Positions 34,132 to 43,026 of a DNA stretch of 63,669 nt are shown in pieces. This DNA is from an uncultured Flavobacteriales bacterium (GTDB taxonomy: Bacteria; Bacteroidota; Bacteroidia; Flavobacteriales; Weeksellaceae): assembly GCA_937973555.1 (NCBI GenBank), contig CALJKL010000014.1:1-63669 (forward strand), read 5' to 3'. The notes under the pieces are model-generated. The model did no database searches. It saw only the letters and a list, made by a program, of their open reading frames with translations, and had not been told where the DNA came from. Position numbers and translations under genes: made by a program. Position 1 is the first letter of the stretch. Each line of letters starts with the position of its first letter.

Positions 34132-34157
34132 ATAAATGATTTCTATTACAAATATAG
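34132..34157. promoter_or_regulatory. Candidate OxyR operator
   Basis: CTAT (34143-34146), seven bases, ATAG (34154-34157), preceded seven bases earlier by ATAA (34132-34135). OxyR sites are ATAG-N7-CTAT-N7-ATAG-N7-CTAT; three of four quarter-sites are met, the fourth is not. It covers the predicted oxyR -7 box at 34149-34156 (TATATTTG on the minus strand). Confidence 0.5.
34149..34156 (-). promoter_or_regulatory. Candidate -7 box for oxyR
   Basis: TATATTTG on the minus strand, 30 bases before the oxyR start; no good TTTG partner, consistent with a promoter that depends on or is shut by a regulator. Confidence 0.45.
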
Positions 34158-34247
34158 AGAACATAAACCAATAAAGAGGATTCTTTTTTATGATAGAAAT
34201 CATGAATAAATTTCCTTTTCTTAATTGAATTTATAAATTAAAGTGGT

Positions 34248-34278
34248 TTTGGTAGTTTCTTAAATACGATTAAATTTA
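34248..34278 (+). promoter_or_regulatory. Candidate catalase promoter
   Basis: TTTG (34248-34251), 19 bases, TAAATTTA (34271-34278), one mismatch from TAnnTTTG. The start codon follows 34 bases later. Confidence 0.55.
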
Positions 34279-34312
34279 TACTTTCATTTGTGTGAAACAA
34301 AATATTGCTATT

Positions 34313-35797
34313 ATGAACAACAAACTGACAAATTCAGCAGGAATTCCTTATTTTGAGCATCAGGATTCCCAAACGGTTGGTGCGCGCGGACCGGTTTTGC
34401 TGCAAGATTTTATCTTACAAGAAAATCTAGCGCACTTTGTGAGAGAAAGAATACCGGAGCGAATTGTCCATGCAAAAGGTACCGGAGCTTATGGAAAATT
34501 TACCATTACCCATGATATTACCAGATATACAAAAGCAAAATTATTCTCTAAAATAGGAAATTCTTGTAAGATGTTTGCAAGGTTTTCTACCGTAGGCGGA
34601 GAAAAAGGTAGTGCAGATACCGCAAGAGACCCTAGAGGTTTTGCCCTCAAGTTTTATACTGAGGATGGAAATTGGGATTTGGTGGGCAACAATACACCGG
34701 TATTTTTCATAAAGGATGCCAAGAAGTTTCCGGATTTTATCCATACCCAGAAAAGGCATCCTAAAACCAACCTTAAATCCCATACCATGATGTGGGACTT
34801 TTGGAGCCTGAACCCGGAAAGCCTTCATCAAGTTCTAATCTTAATGTCTGACAGAGGAACCCCTTATGGCTATAGGCATATGCATGGGTTTGGATCTCAT
34901 ACCTTTTCTATGATTAATGTGGAAAACGAAAGAACATGGGTGAAATTTCACTTTAAAACAAAGCAGGGAATCAAAAATTTCACCAATGAAGAGGCTAACA
35001 AAATGTCCGGTGAAAATCCTGATTTTGCTCAAGAAGATTTATGCAATGCTATAGAAAGCGGGGATTTCCCAAAATGGACCATGTATATACAAGTGATGAC
35101 GGAAGAGCAGGCCAAAGAATTTAAATGGAATCCTTTTGACATTACCAAAGTATGGCCTCACGAAGAACATCCCCTAATAGAAGTGGGCGAAATGGAACTG
35201 AATGAAATTCCTAAAAATTACTTTGCACATGTAGAGCAGTCTACTTTTTCGCCAAGCAATTTGATAGACGGCATCAGCTTCTCTCCTGACAAAATGCTTC
35301 AGGGCAGGCTGTTTTCCTATCCGGATGCACACAGATACAGAGTTGGAGTAAATGCTCACCAATTAGAGGTAAACAGATGTCTTTATGCGACCCATAATTA
35401 TCAGCGAGACGGTTTTATGGCAGATGCAAAAAATTATGAAGATGCCCCAAATTACCATCCAAATAGTTTTGACGATATAAAGCCAGATCCTTCCTACAAA
35501 AAATTCGAAGAAGATTTAGACAGCAACAGGGTTGCCCATTTTGACAGAAATGAAGATGATAACGACCATTATACACAACCCGGCCTTCTGTATACCAAAG
35601 CCATGAGCCAAGAAGACAGAAATCATTTGATTAATAATATCATTGGCCATATGCAGCAAATAGATGGTCCTAAAAGAGAAGAAATCATCAATAGGCAATT
35701 ATGTCATTTCTTCCGGGCCAATGTAGAAATGGGGATGAAGATTGCGGCAGGCCTCCATATCAATATTGATAACCAGACCATGCAGCACGCTCACTAA
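34313..35797 (+). CDS. katA: Monofunctional haem catalase
   Basis: Small-subunit catalase that breaks down H2O2, 494 residues. Catalytic His54 is in RIVHAKGTGAYG and Asn126 in LVGNNTPVFFIKD; the proximal haem-ligand Tyr is near residue 337 in GRLFSYPDAHRYR. I take the ATG at 34313; the frame also offers an upstream GTG at 34292 that adds seven residues with no family similarity. It is divergent from oxyR, a standard pairing, and ends in a terminator at 35815-35850. The size and motifs exclude the large-subunit KatE class. Confidence 0.95.
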   Translation: MNNKLTNSAGIPYFEHQDSQTVGARGPVLLQDFILQENLAHFVRERIPERIVHAKGTGAYGKFTITHDITRYTKAKLFSKIGNSCKMFARFSTVGGEKGSADTARDPRGFALKFYTEDGNWDLVGNNTPVFFIKDAKKFPDFIHTQKRHPKTNLKSHTMMWDFWSLNPESLHQVLILMSDRGTPYGYRHMHGFGSHTFSMINVENERTWVKFHFKTKQGIKNFTNEEANKMSGENPDFAQEDLCNAIESGDFPKWTMYIQVMTEEQAKEFKWNPFDITKVWPHEEHPLIEVGEMELNEIPKNYFAHVEQSTFSPSNLIDGISFSPDKMLQGRLFSYPDAHRYRVGVNAHQLEVNRCLYATHNYQRDGFMADAKNYEDAPNYHPNSFDDIKPDPSYKKFEEDLDSNRVAHFDRNEDDNDHYTQPGLLYTKAMSQEDRNHLINNIIGHMQQIDGPKREEIINRQLCHFFRANVEMGMKIAAGLHINIDNQTMQHAH

Positions 35798-35814
35798 GAA
35801 AATTACATTCTTAT

Positions 35815-35850
35815 AAAACCAAGTGAATTTATCGCTTGGTTTTTGTTTTT
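35815..35850 (+). terminator. Rho-independent terminator after catalase
   Basis: AAAACCAAGTGA (35815-35826) / TCGCTTGGTTTT (35832-35843) with one G-T wobble, then a T-run interrupted by one G. Confidence 0.8.
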
Positions 35851-35873
35851 AGGGCAAAAAAATGCTTATTTTG
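35842..35873 (+). promoter_or_regulatory. Candidate promoter for the enoyl-CoA hydratase gene
   Basis: TTTG (35842-35845), 20 bases, TTATTTTG (35866-35873), one mismatch in the -7 box. Overlaps the catalase terminator tail. Confidence 0.4.
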
Positions 35874-35903
35874 CAAGGATAACATAATACATCAATAGAA
35901 GTT

Positions 35904-36671
35904 ATGGATTTTCAAAATATTATTCTTGAAAACGATGGCAAAACCGCTTTCATCACTATCAATAGACCAGAAAGTCTTAATGCACTCAATGCATTAACAA
36001 TCTCTGAATTGAGCAATACTTTAGACCTTTTAGAAAAAGACAACGATTGCAGAGTAATTGTTATTACTGGCAGCGGAGAAAAGTCTTTTGTGGCAGGTGC
36101 AGACATCAAAGAATTTTCAGATTTTGGACAATTAAAAGCTGAAGAATTAGCAAGAAATGGTCAAAATTCACTTTTCAATAAAATTGAAAACCTCAAAAAA
36201 CCGGTAATAGCAGCCATAAACGGCTTTGCTTTAGGAGGTGGTTTAGAATTGGCCATGGCCTGCCACGTAAGATATGCTTCAGACAATGCAAAATTAGGAT
36301 TGCCGGAAGTTACTTTAGGGCTTATCCCAGGATATGGTGGCACACAGCGCCTACCAAAATTGGTAGGAAAAGGGTTGGCCAACGAAATAATTTTCTCCGC
36401 CAAAATGATTTCTGCAACAAGAGCCAAAGAAATAGGATTGGTGAATGATGTTTTCTCCCAGGAAGAACTTCTTCCAAAAGCAAAAGAACTCGCCAGCATA
36501 ATATCAAAGAACTCGCCTCAAGGAATATCCATGGCTATTGCTGCAGTTAATGCATCAGATACCGCTGATGGATACGAACTGGAAATAAAATCTTTCGGGA
36601 AATTGTTTGACATGGCGGATAAGCAAGAAGGCGTAACAGCATTTTTAGAAAAAAGAAAGCCAAATTTTTAA
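35904..36671 (+). CDS. Enoyl-CoA hydratase/isomerase family protein
   Basis: Crotonase-fold protein of 255 residues, the usual size. The oxyanion-hole segments are FVAGADIKEFSD (about 61-72) and NGFALGGGLELAMACH (about 101-116), with catalytic Glu residues in GGGLELA and in LGLPEVTLGLIPGYGGTQRL (about 130-150). Both Glu are kept, so hydratase activity on a short-chain enoyl-CoA is likely, as with crotonase in fatty-acid or amino-acid degradation. No other beta-oxidation gene is nearby. The following dCMP deaminase gene is 55 bases downstream and could be co-transcribed. Confidence 0.92.
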   Translation: MDFQNIILENDGKTAFITINRPESLNALNALTISELSNTLDLLEKDNDCRVIVITGSGEKSFVAGADIKEFSDFGQLKAEELARNGQNSLFNKIENLKKPVIAAINGFALGGGLELAMACHVRYASDNAKLGLPEVTLGLIPGYGGTQRLPKLVGKGLANEIIFSAKMISATRAKEIGLVNDVFSQEELLPKAKELASIISKNSPQGISMAIAAVNASDTADGYELEIKSFGKLFDMADKQEGVTAFLEKRKPNF

Positions 36672-36726
36672 ATTCATTAATTATAAAAAGTAAACCATTA
36701 CGTTTACACATTTCAATTCATATAAC

Positions 36727-37149
36727 ATGCACAATAAATTTGATATTGCATATCTTAAAATGGCAAGAGAATGGGCTAATCTTTCATATTGTGAGAGAAA
36801 AAAAGTGGGAGCTTTAATTGTAAAAGACAGAATGATTATTTCTGATGGCTATAATGGCACTCCATCAGGAGCTGAAAACTGTTGCGAAGATGAAAACGGA
36901 AACACACGTTGGTATGTTTTACACGCAGAAGCCAATGCCATCTTAAAACTGGCATCCAGCACACAATCTGCCAAAGACGCCACCCTCTACCTTACTCTTT
37001 CACCATGTAAAGAATGCAGTAAACTTATTTTACAGGCAGGGATAAAAAAACTGGTTTTTATAGATAAGTATACTGATGAAGAAGGCTTAAACTTCCTAAA
37101 AAATTCAAATGTTGAAATAATTCAGATTATTGATGAATATTTGAAATGA
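36727..37149 (+). CDS. dCMP deaminase family protein
   Basis: Zinc-dependent cytidine/deoxycytidylate deaminase-fold enzyme, 140 residues. The Zn and proton-shuttle motif is HAEANAIL (66-73) and the second Zn motif is SPCKECSKLI (about 94-103). Similar proteins deaminate dCMP to dUMP in thymidylate supply. The early Cys-containing stretch SYCERKKVGALIV aligns with the family's SxC start. It precedes xerD by 60 bases on the same strand. Confidence 0.9.
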   Translation: MHNKFDIAYLKMAREWANLSYCERKKVGALIVKDRMIISDGYNGTPSGAENCCEDENGNTRWYVLHAEANAILKLASSTQSAKDATLYLTLSPCKECSKLILQAGIKKLVFIDKYTDEEGLNFLKNSNVEIIQIIDEYLK

Positions 37150-37209
37150 TTTTTGCATAATATTTGCATGAAGAAAAGCACACTTTAAAAAACACTTAAA
37201 AAACACACA

Positions 37210-38112
37210 ATGATTTGGAATGAAACAATTGAAAATTTCTCACACTTCCTGAAGTTTGAGAGAAATTTTTCAGAAAACACACTAGATGCTTACATAAGGG
37301 ATATTAAGAAGCTAAAATCTTTTTCGGAGGACAAATTAAATAATGTAACACCAGACAAAATCAGTTATGAAAACCTTCAGGAATATCTTGTTCAACTTTC
37401 TAAAGAAAAAATAAGCGAAAGAACACAAGCCCGATGGATCTCTTCTATAAAGTCATTTTTTAAGTATATGATAGATGAAGAGTTAAGAGAAGACAACCCT
37501 GCGGCATTATTAGAAGGTCCTAAACTAGGATTATACCTTCCAGACACCCTAAGTTTTGAAGACATTGAAAAAATTATAAATGCCATAGACCTGGGCACAG
37601 ATCTAGGAGTAAGAAACTACTGCATGATTGAAGTACTATATGGATGCGGCTTGCGTGTATCTGAATTGATTGACTTAAAAATATCTTCCATCAATTTCAA
37701 AGAAAACTATATAAAGGTAGAAGGGAAAGGAAAAAAAATAAGATATGTGCCTCTTGCAGACTATACCGCAAAACTTATTGAAAAATACATCAAAAATGTA
37801 AGGAACAGCAACAAAATCAATAAAAAATACGAAGACTACCTGTTCCTCAATAACCGTGGCACCTCTATGTCTAGAATTATTGTTTTCATCATCATAAAAG
37901 AACTGGCAGAAAAAGCAGGCATCAGAAAAGTAATTTCTCCGCACACATTCCGTCATTCTTTTGCAACTCATTTGTTACAAAATGGGGCAGATTTAAGATT
38001 TATCCAAGAAATGTTGGGGCATTCCAGCATTGTGACCACAGAAATCTACACCCATCTCAGCACAGAAGAATTGCATGATACCATCCAAAAATATCACCCA
38101 AGAAACAGATGA
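37210..38112 (+). CDS. xerD: Site-specific tyrosine recombinase XerD
   Basis: 300 residues, the length of XerD, which with XerC resolves chromosome dimers at dif. The N-terminal SAM-like core-binding domain spans about 1-85. The catalytic set is Arg148 in GCGLRVSELIDLKI, HTFRHSFATHLLQNGADLRF (His/Arg, about 242-261), GHSS, and nucleophile Tyr280 in TTEIYTHL. No attachment site or phage gene accompanies it, so the housekeeping role is preferred over an integrase. Its stop overlaps the Nudix start by four bases, implying co-translation. Confidence 0.9.
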   Translation: MIWNETIENFSHFLKFERNFSENTLDAYIRDIKKLKSFSEDKLNNVTPDKISYENLQEYLVQLSKEKISERTQARWISSIKSFFKYMIDEELREDNPAALLEGPKLGLYLPDTLSFEDIEKIINAIDLGTDLGVRNYCMIEVLYGCGLRVSELIDLKISSINFKENYIKVEGKGKKIRYVPLADYTAKLIEKYIKNVRNSNKINKKYEDYLFLNNRGTSMSRIIVFIIIKELAEKAGIRKVISPHTFRHSFATHLLQNGADLRFIQEMLGHSSIVTTEIYTHLSTEELHDTIQKYHPRNR

Positions 38113-38618
38113 CAGACCTTAAATTTTGTCCAAAATGCGGCAAAGAAACTCTCCAATTTGATGGAAAAAACAAACTCTACTGTAACAATTGCGATTTTGT
38201 AATGTATCATAATTGTGCAGCTGCTGTGGCGGTAGTGATACGATATAAGGACGAAATTTTATTAACCAAAAGAAATCAAAATCCCGGAATGGGAAAATTA
38301 GATTTGCCCGGTGGTTTTACAGATCCTGAAGAAAGTGCCGAAGAAACATGTAGCAGAGAATTATATGAAGAATTAGGGTTTATGATAAACAAAAGCAAAT
38401 TAAAATTTATAAAGAGTCTGCCCAACATCTACCCTTATAAAGGCATAGACTACAACACGCTAGATCTGTTTTTTGAATATGAAGTAGAGAGTAAAACTTT
38501 AATAGATAAACTGGAAACAAAAGAAATATCTGAAATTATTTGGGTAAAACTTTCAGAATTAGATTTGGAAGAAATTGCATTTGAATCTCAAAAGAATTTT
38601 TTCAGACAATATCAATAA
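38109..38618 (+). CDS. Nudix hydrolase with N-terminal zinc ribbon
   Basis: 169 residues. A zinc ribbon is formed by Cys7, Cys10, Cys25 and Cys28 (CPKCGKE ... CNNC). The Nudix box follows as GGFTDPEESAEETCSRELYE then ELGF (about 75-98), with the REUxEExGU core intact, so pyrophosphatase activity is supported; the resemblance is to NADH pyrophosphatase-type Nudix enzymes, though the substrate cannot be assigned. It overlaps xerD by four bases. A shared terminator separates it from the leftward haem-binding gene. Confidence 0.9.
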   Translation: MTDLKFCPKCGKETLQFDGKNKLYCNNCDFVMYHNCAAAVAVVIRYKDEILLTKRNQNPGMGKLDLPGGFTDPEESAEETCSRELYEELGFMINKSKLKFIKSLPNIYPYKGIDYNTLDLFFEYEVESKTLIDKLETKEISEIIWVKLSELDLEEIAFESQKNFFRQYQ

Positions 38619-38650
38619 AAAAGCTCCAAAATTGGAGCTTTCAGTTTTTT
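38617..38650. terminator. Bidirectional terminator
   Basis: AAGCTCC / GGAGCTT hairpin (38621-38627, 38634-38640) with A- and T-rich flanks on both sides, between the converging Nudix and haem-binding genes. Confidence 0.85.
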
Positions 38651-39098
38651 AGTATTTTCCGGTTTTCTCTATTTCCTTAAAATAATCTACAAAGACTTTA
38701 CGTTGCGCATCAGTAAGATTAGCCTCTGGATGCATTGGCACGTAACCTTTAAGAGGCATTTCTTTGCTTTCGGTAGTTTCTATTACCTCTTCTATAATGT
38801 GTTCTTTCTGTTCTTTATTATAAGTGCCCCATTCCGAAAAGTTTACATTCTCTCTTCCTTCATTGATATGGTGTTTTACCGACCATGAGATAGGCGCCAC
38901 GTATGCATATTTAGGGTATTTCACTTCATTGGAGTGGCAATCGTAACATGCATTTTTTAAAGTTTCTTGGACTTGTTTTGGAGCATGCAAAACATCTGCA
39001 AAATTCTGTTTTTCATCAATGGGCTTATTCGTTCTGTCAAGAGGAATAAATTGCATAAATGCAAAAATCCCAATAATCCAAAGCAATATTTTTTTCAT
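38649..39098 (-). CDS. Haem-binding domain protein with one CxxCH
   Basis: 149 residues from the ATG at 39096-39098. A signal anchor (MKKILLWIIGIFAFMQFIPL) leads into the haem-binding domain of the Haem_bd family, with CYDCH at 51-55 and NEVKYPKYAYVAPISWSVKH after it. The product is a membrane-anchored periplasmic c-type haem protein, likely electron transfer or sensing. A longer frame (39134) overlaps the upstream gene by 26 bases and is not preferred. It ends at the shared terminator. It sits ten bases downstream of the Ig-like lipoprotein gene. Confidence 0.88.
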   Translation of the reverse strand: MKKILLWIIGIFAFMQFIPLDRTNKPIDEKQNFADVLHAPKQVQETLKNACYDCHSNEVKYPKYAYVAPISWSVKHHINEGRENVNFSEWGTYNKEQKEHIIEEVIETTESKEMPLKGYVPMHPEANLTDAQRKVFVDYFKEIEKTGKY

Positions 39099-39108
39099 AA
39101 TTTTAATG

Positions 39109-40725
39109 TTATTTAATTTCCCAGTTTTCTTCAATCGTCCACAAAGGTCTTATTTCTATTTCCTTGACAAAAATATAGACATCTTCTGCAAGAATTTTTT
39201 GAGCAAAATCTGCCTCATCCCAGAAACCGTTTCCGTTATTATCAACTTTTATTCTGGCTGAATAAACCCCAGGTTTAAGGTTGTTAAATTCGGCTTCTGC
39301 TTCATTAATAAATTGAGAATATTTCACATCTCCCTTATCATCCAAAAGCTCTATCCAGAATTTTGTAGAAGGTTTATTTTGAATTTTAATTTTAAAATTT
39401 CCGTAGTTTTCCGGCTTGTCTGCTTCAAATTCAAATCTATAAGCCGCCTTATCATTTCGGGTATAAAAAGAAGAAACAGATTCTTTAGGAATGGTTAAGA
39501 CATATTTTTTTCCGGGTTTAAAAGAAGAATCTACCAAAATCTCAAACGGATTTTTATCAGATATTTTTGCCGAAAAATTCTGTTCGATACTGTCCGTCTC
39601 GAGTTTCCATTTTTCAGACTTCAGACTCTCTATTGGCAATGAAGAAATTATTCTGAAGGGATTTCCAGGAACCAAAAGGTTTCCGCCTTTATTGGTAAGG
39701 ATAAACTCCTGTTTAACAGTCTTATAATTTGCAGATATGGTATCACTCTTTGTGTCCGCTACAAAACTCAACTTCAATTGAGTAGACAAATTCTTCTCTA
39801 TTTTATTCTTTTCGGCGGTAAACCAAATGTTTACAGAATCTGACTTTGGCAAATGAGTAACATGGAAATCCTTCAGTTCTTCAGAGATAGATTTCACCTC
39901 TACATTTTCCGGATTTCCTTCAAAAGTGAGCAATAAACCGCCGTTAACCGATTTATACTCTTTGTATTTTATTGTTTTTTTTGAAGGGTAGATCTTCAAT
40001 TTTAATCCTCTGATGCTGGTGCTGTCCAGAGAAATTATATCTTTTAGGAAACCTACTTTTTCTTTGCCAGGATCGTAGACAGAATTTTGGTTTTCATCTT
40101 CAAAAGCTAAAATATAATAGTCTCCTTTTTTTAGATAATTGATTTCAAAATAATTTTCTTCATCTACCTTAGTAATATAGTTGGGTTTTTTCTTGAAATC
40201 TGTTTTTTCTTCTGCATTGTAAAGTCCTACCACCATTTTGTTTTCTCTTGGTGAAGCCGTTTTTTTCTGAAATACCATACCGTCAGTTACCATTCCACTG
40301 ATGAAAAGCTGGTCTAGCTTATTTCCGGTAGAAAATGCAAAATTGAAATACGGAAGGATATTGCCTTCATTATTATCTGCAATAGCATTTCCAAAATTAA
40401 AATTATAGGTAGTATTTGCCTTTAGAGAATCTTCCCACTGGATAAGGACATATTTATTGGCAAGATTAGAAGGAATAATTTTCTTTATTTTTTTGATTTC
40501 AGGAGAAATCACCAAATTCTTATTTACATCTTTCAGCATCACATATTCATCAAAATCAAGACGGAGCTCTTTTAAATGAGTGGAAATATTTACCCTTGTA
40601 GTATCTATATTTGATCCCAAAAATTTTGGAGCCAAAGTATCTTTTGCCCCTCCCACCGGTGCTCCTACCCTGGCACAGGAAAAGAACAAAAAACTGATGC
40701 TTAAGAGAAAAAATATTTTTTTCAT
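39109..40725 (-). CDS. Ig-like (Big_5) domain lipoprotein
   Basis: 538 residues from the ATG at 40723-40725, with a lipoprotein signal MKKIFFLLSISFLFFSC (Cys17). The opening VGAPVGGAKDTLAPKFLGSN is the recognised start of the Ig-like_5 family in Bacteroidota; the rest alternates beta-strand-rich segments, with DxNxxGxWD-type loops such as NNGNGFWDEADF near the C-terminus and YDPGKEKVG near residue 220. These proteins are surface-exposed or periplasmic and their function is not known. The neighbours (a beta-lactamase-like lipoprotein and a haem protein) are on the same strand with short gaps. Confidence 0.82.
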   Translation of the reverse strand: MKKIFFLLSISFLFFSCARVGAPVGGAKDTLAPKFLGSNIDTTRVNISTHLKELRLDFDEYVMLKDVNKNLVISPEIKKIKKIIPSNLANKYVLIQWEDSLKANTTYNFNFGNAIADNNEGNILPYFNFAFSTGNKLDQLFISGMVTDGMVFQKKTASPRENKMVVGLYNAEEKTDFKKKPNYITKVDEENYFEINYLKKGDYYILAFEDENQNSVYDPGKEKVGFLKDIISLDSTSIRGLKLKIYPSKKTIKYKEYKSVNGGLLLTFEGNPENVEVKSISEELKDFHVTHLPKSDSVNIWFTAEKNKIEKNLSTQLKLSFVADTKSDTISANYKTVKQEFILTNKGGNLLVPGNPFRIISSLPIESLKSEKWKLETDSIEQNFSAKISDKNPFEILVDSSFKPGKKYVLTIPKESVSSFYTRNDKAAYRFEFEADKPENYGNFKIKIQNKPSTKFWIELLDDKGDVKYSQFINEAEAEFNNLKPGVYSARIKVDNNGNGFWDEADFAQKILAEDVYIFVKEIEIRPLWTIEENWEIK

Positions 40726-40763
40726 TGATGAATTTTGAGCAAAATTAAGCATTATTCGTTTAA

Positions 40764-41990
40764 TTACTCAGAAGAATCTTCCCCTTCATTATTATCAAGA
40801 TGCATCACCTTATTAAACTTCTCTCTTTCTACAGGCATATCCTCGAATAGACAAGAAAGCGCAAGAGCAGAATAAACTTTATTAGAATATTTATTTCCTA
40901 TGGAAATAATGGTTACTTTAGAATCCAATAAATGGGTAAAAGAAGAATTGGTACCATGCCACCAACCGTTATGATAGGTTAGTTTTTTGCCATTGTCAAA
41001 ATTTTTCATTCTGAAACCCATCCCATAATTGTTTACTCCTTTGCTTTCATTGCTATAAGGCTGAAAAATAGAATCTTTAAGGCTTTTTCTCAGGAAATTT
41101 TCAGCATACATGGCTTTAGAAAGATTAAACAAATCTCTTGGGGTGGTATAACAGTTTTTGTCTCCATAAATGGCGTCTAGTTTATCTAAAGGATAAAGAC
41201 GGTTTGCCTGATTGTAAAAAGACTGAGCCGCTTTAGAGGCATCTTTTTCTGGCTGAAAAATAAAGGTATGTTTCATCTCCAATGGCTTGAAGAGGATTTT
41301 GTCCATGGCCTCCGGAAATTTAGTTTTGGTTACATTTTCTACAATAAGAGCCAGTAATGCATAATTGGTATTGCAATACATAAAGCCGGTATTGGTATTT
41401 CTGGCCAAGTCTGGTTTATATTGAATAAGAATATTCAAAATTTCTGCATTGGTGAAATATTCTTTTTTGGGTGAAACTCCTAATTTTTCTACAAAATACT
41501 CATATTTAGGCAATCCGCTTCTATGAGATAGAAGATGAAAAACCTCTACTTCAGGATAAGGAAACTTTGGAAAAAAATCGGTCACTTTCTGGTGAAGTTT
41601 TATTTGACCTGCTTCTACCAATTTCAAGACAGCCATTGCTGTAAGTGTTTTGCTGATAGATGCCACATGCAGCGGAACGTTTTTGTTGATAGGCATTTGC
41701 TCGTTTTCACGGCCATATCCTCTGTACCCTTCAAAAAGAATTTTGTCTCCTTTGGCCACCAAAAAACCTCCGCTTAAATTTCCCTTTTCCCAAACGTTTT
41801 CGTAGTAGGCTTTGAGATTAGAAACCACTTCGTGCTTGTTGTTTAGTTTGGAATCTTTTTCACTGAAAACCTTCTCCAAATCTACGTTTCCGTAATTGGG
41901 CAAAGTCTCTTTTTCAAAGAAGTTGAATTCTTTTTTACAAGAGATTAAAGAAATAATAAGGAATAAAAATGCTAGAGATTTCTGCTTCAT
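40764..41990 (-). CDS. Serine hydrolase, beta-lactamase class C-like lipoprotein
   Basis: 408 residues from the ATG at 41988-41990; a lipoprotein signal ends LISLISC (Cys18). The penicillin-binding-protein-like fold is marked by SISK (Ser111-Lys114), the YCN tyrosine motif in TGFMYCNTNYALLALIV, and HNGWWHG (KTG equivalent, about 328-334). The family includes D-aminopeptidases, esterases and class C beta-lactamases; lipoprotein anchoring in the periplasm suggests cell-wall or peptide hydrolysis, and resistance cannot be inferred. The C-terminus is acidic (DNNEGEDSSE). Confidence 0.9.
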   Translation of the reverse strand: MKQKSLAFLFLIISLISCKKEFNFFEKETLPNYGNVDLEKVFSEKDSKLNNKHEVVSNLKAYYENVWEKGNLSGGFLVAKGDKILFEGYRGYGRENEQMPINKNVPLHVASISKTLTAMAVLKLVEAGQIKLHQKVTDFFPKFPYPEVEVFHLLSHRSGLPKYEYFVEKLGVSPKKEYFTNAEILNILIQYKPDLARNTNTGFMYCNTNYALLALIVENVTKTKFPEAMDKILFKPLEMKHTFIFQPEKDASKAAQSFYNQANRLYPLDKLDAIYGDKNCYTTPRDLFNLSKAMYAENFLRKSLKDSIFQPYSNESKGVNNYGMGFRMKNFDNGKKLTYHNGWWHGTNSSFTHLLDSKVTIISIGNKYSNKVYSALALSCLFEDMPVEREKFNKVMHLDNNEGEDSSE

Positions 41991-42081
41991 GTCTATCAAT
42001 CGTTTTTAGGAGCGGCAATTTAATATTTTTTTGAAGCAACTCAAGATTGAGAGAACAACATTAAGATTTATTTAACATAAT

Positions 42082-43014
42082 TTATACAGCAAATTGCTTT
42101 AGGATTTTATCTACTATAAACTGAGCCAGTTTTTCTTTACTTTGGCGAGTCCATCCAGCAATATGAGGTGTCACAATTACTTTTTCGGAATTCAGAAGAA
42201 AACCCAAGTCTTCATTTTCGGATTCCAAATGTTCAAAGGAAGATTTTTCGTATTCCAAAACATCCAATGCAGCCCCCAATACTTTGCCTTCTTTAATGGC
42301 CTTCACCAAAGCACTTGTTTTCAAATTTTTACCTCTTGCTGTATTGATAAAATAGAAATTTTTCTTCATTTTAGAGATAAACTCTTCATCTACTAAATAT
42401 TCTGTAGAAGCATCTAAAGGGATATGAAGGCTAAGGATATCTGCTTCTTGTTGAAGTTTTTCTAAGGAAACCTGCAAGGCAAATTCATCTTCTAAATTGG
42501 GCAAAATATCATAGAATATTACTTTCACTCCAAAACCTGAAAGTCTTTTGGCTGTGGCTTTCCCCATGTTTCCATACCCTATAATCCCGAAGGTTTTTCC
42601 CAGAAGTTCATCTCCTCGGTTTTCTTCGCGTTTCCAGATTCCGTTTTTCACCTCTTGAGAAGCTATAAAAAGCCTGTTCATAAGAATGAGCAGCATTCCT
42701 AAAACGTGCTCTGCCACAGAGTCACTGTTTCCTTCAGGAGAATTAATCAGAGAAATACCCAACTGTCTTGCAGCATCTATGTCAATATTTTCCATCCCGG
42801 CCCCTACTCTTGCGATAAATTTCAGATTTGGGGCACTTTCCAGAAACCTTCTATCCATTGGGATTCTGCTTCTGATGATTATCCCTTCATATTGATTGAT
42901 TTTTTCCAAAACCTCATCATAACTGGATGTTAAATCTTCTTCCAGCAAAAATCCTTTTGCAGAAAGTTGTTCTGTAATTAAAGGATGATTATGGTCTAGA
43001 AGTAGGATTTTCAT
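42082..43014 (-). CDS. D-2-hydroxyacid dehydrogenase
   Basis: 310-residue NAD(P)-dependent dehydrogenase. The NAD-binding motif is GKTFGIIGYGNMGKATAKRL (about 138-157), and the catalytic Arg, Glu and His are in NTARGKNLKT, LDVLEYE and VTPHIAGWT. The sequence resembles phosphoglycerate dehydrogenase without the ACT domain, and glyoxylate or hydroxypyruvate reductases; the substrate is unsettled. It is followed on the same strand by no close gene: 92 bases separate it from the serine hydrolase. The thioesterase gene is 12 bases upstream, so co-transcription is likely. Confidence 0.88.
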   Translation of the reverse strand: MKILLLDHNHPLITEQLSAKGFLLEEDLTSSYDEVLEKINQYEGIIIRSRIPMDRRFLESAPNLKFIARVGAGMENIDIDAARQLGISLINSPEGNSDSVAEHVLGMLLILMNRLFIASQEVKNGIWKREENRGDELLGKTFGIIGYGNMGKATAKRLSGFGVKVIFYDILPNLEDEFALQVSLEKLQQEADILSLHIPLDASTEYLVDEEFISKMKKNFYFINTARGKNLKTSALVKAIKEGKVLGAALDVLEYEKSSFEHLESENEDLGFLLNSEKVIVTPHIAGWTRQSKEKLAQFIVDKILKQFAV

Positions 43015-43026
43015 TTTTACCTAGAA

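Noticed and set aside
36672..36726. Promoter before the dCMP deaminase gene
   Set aside because: No TAnnTTTG box is present; co-transcription with the hydratase gene is just as likely.
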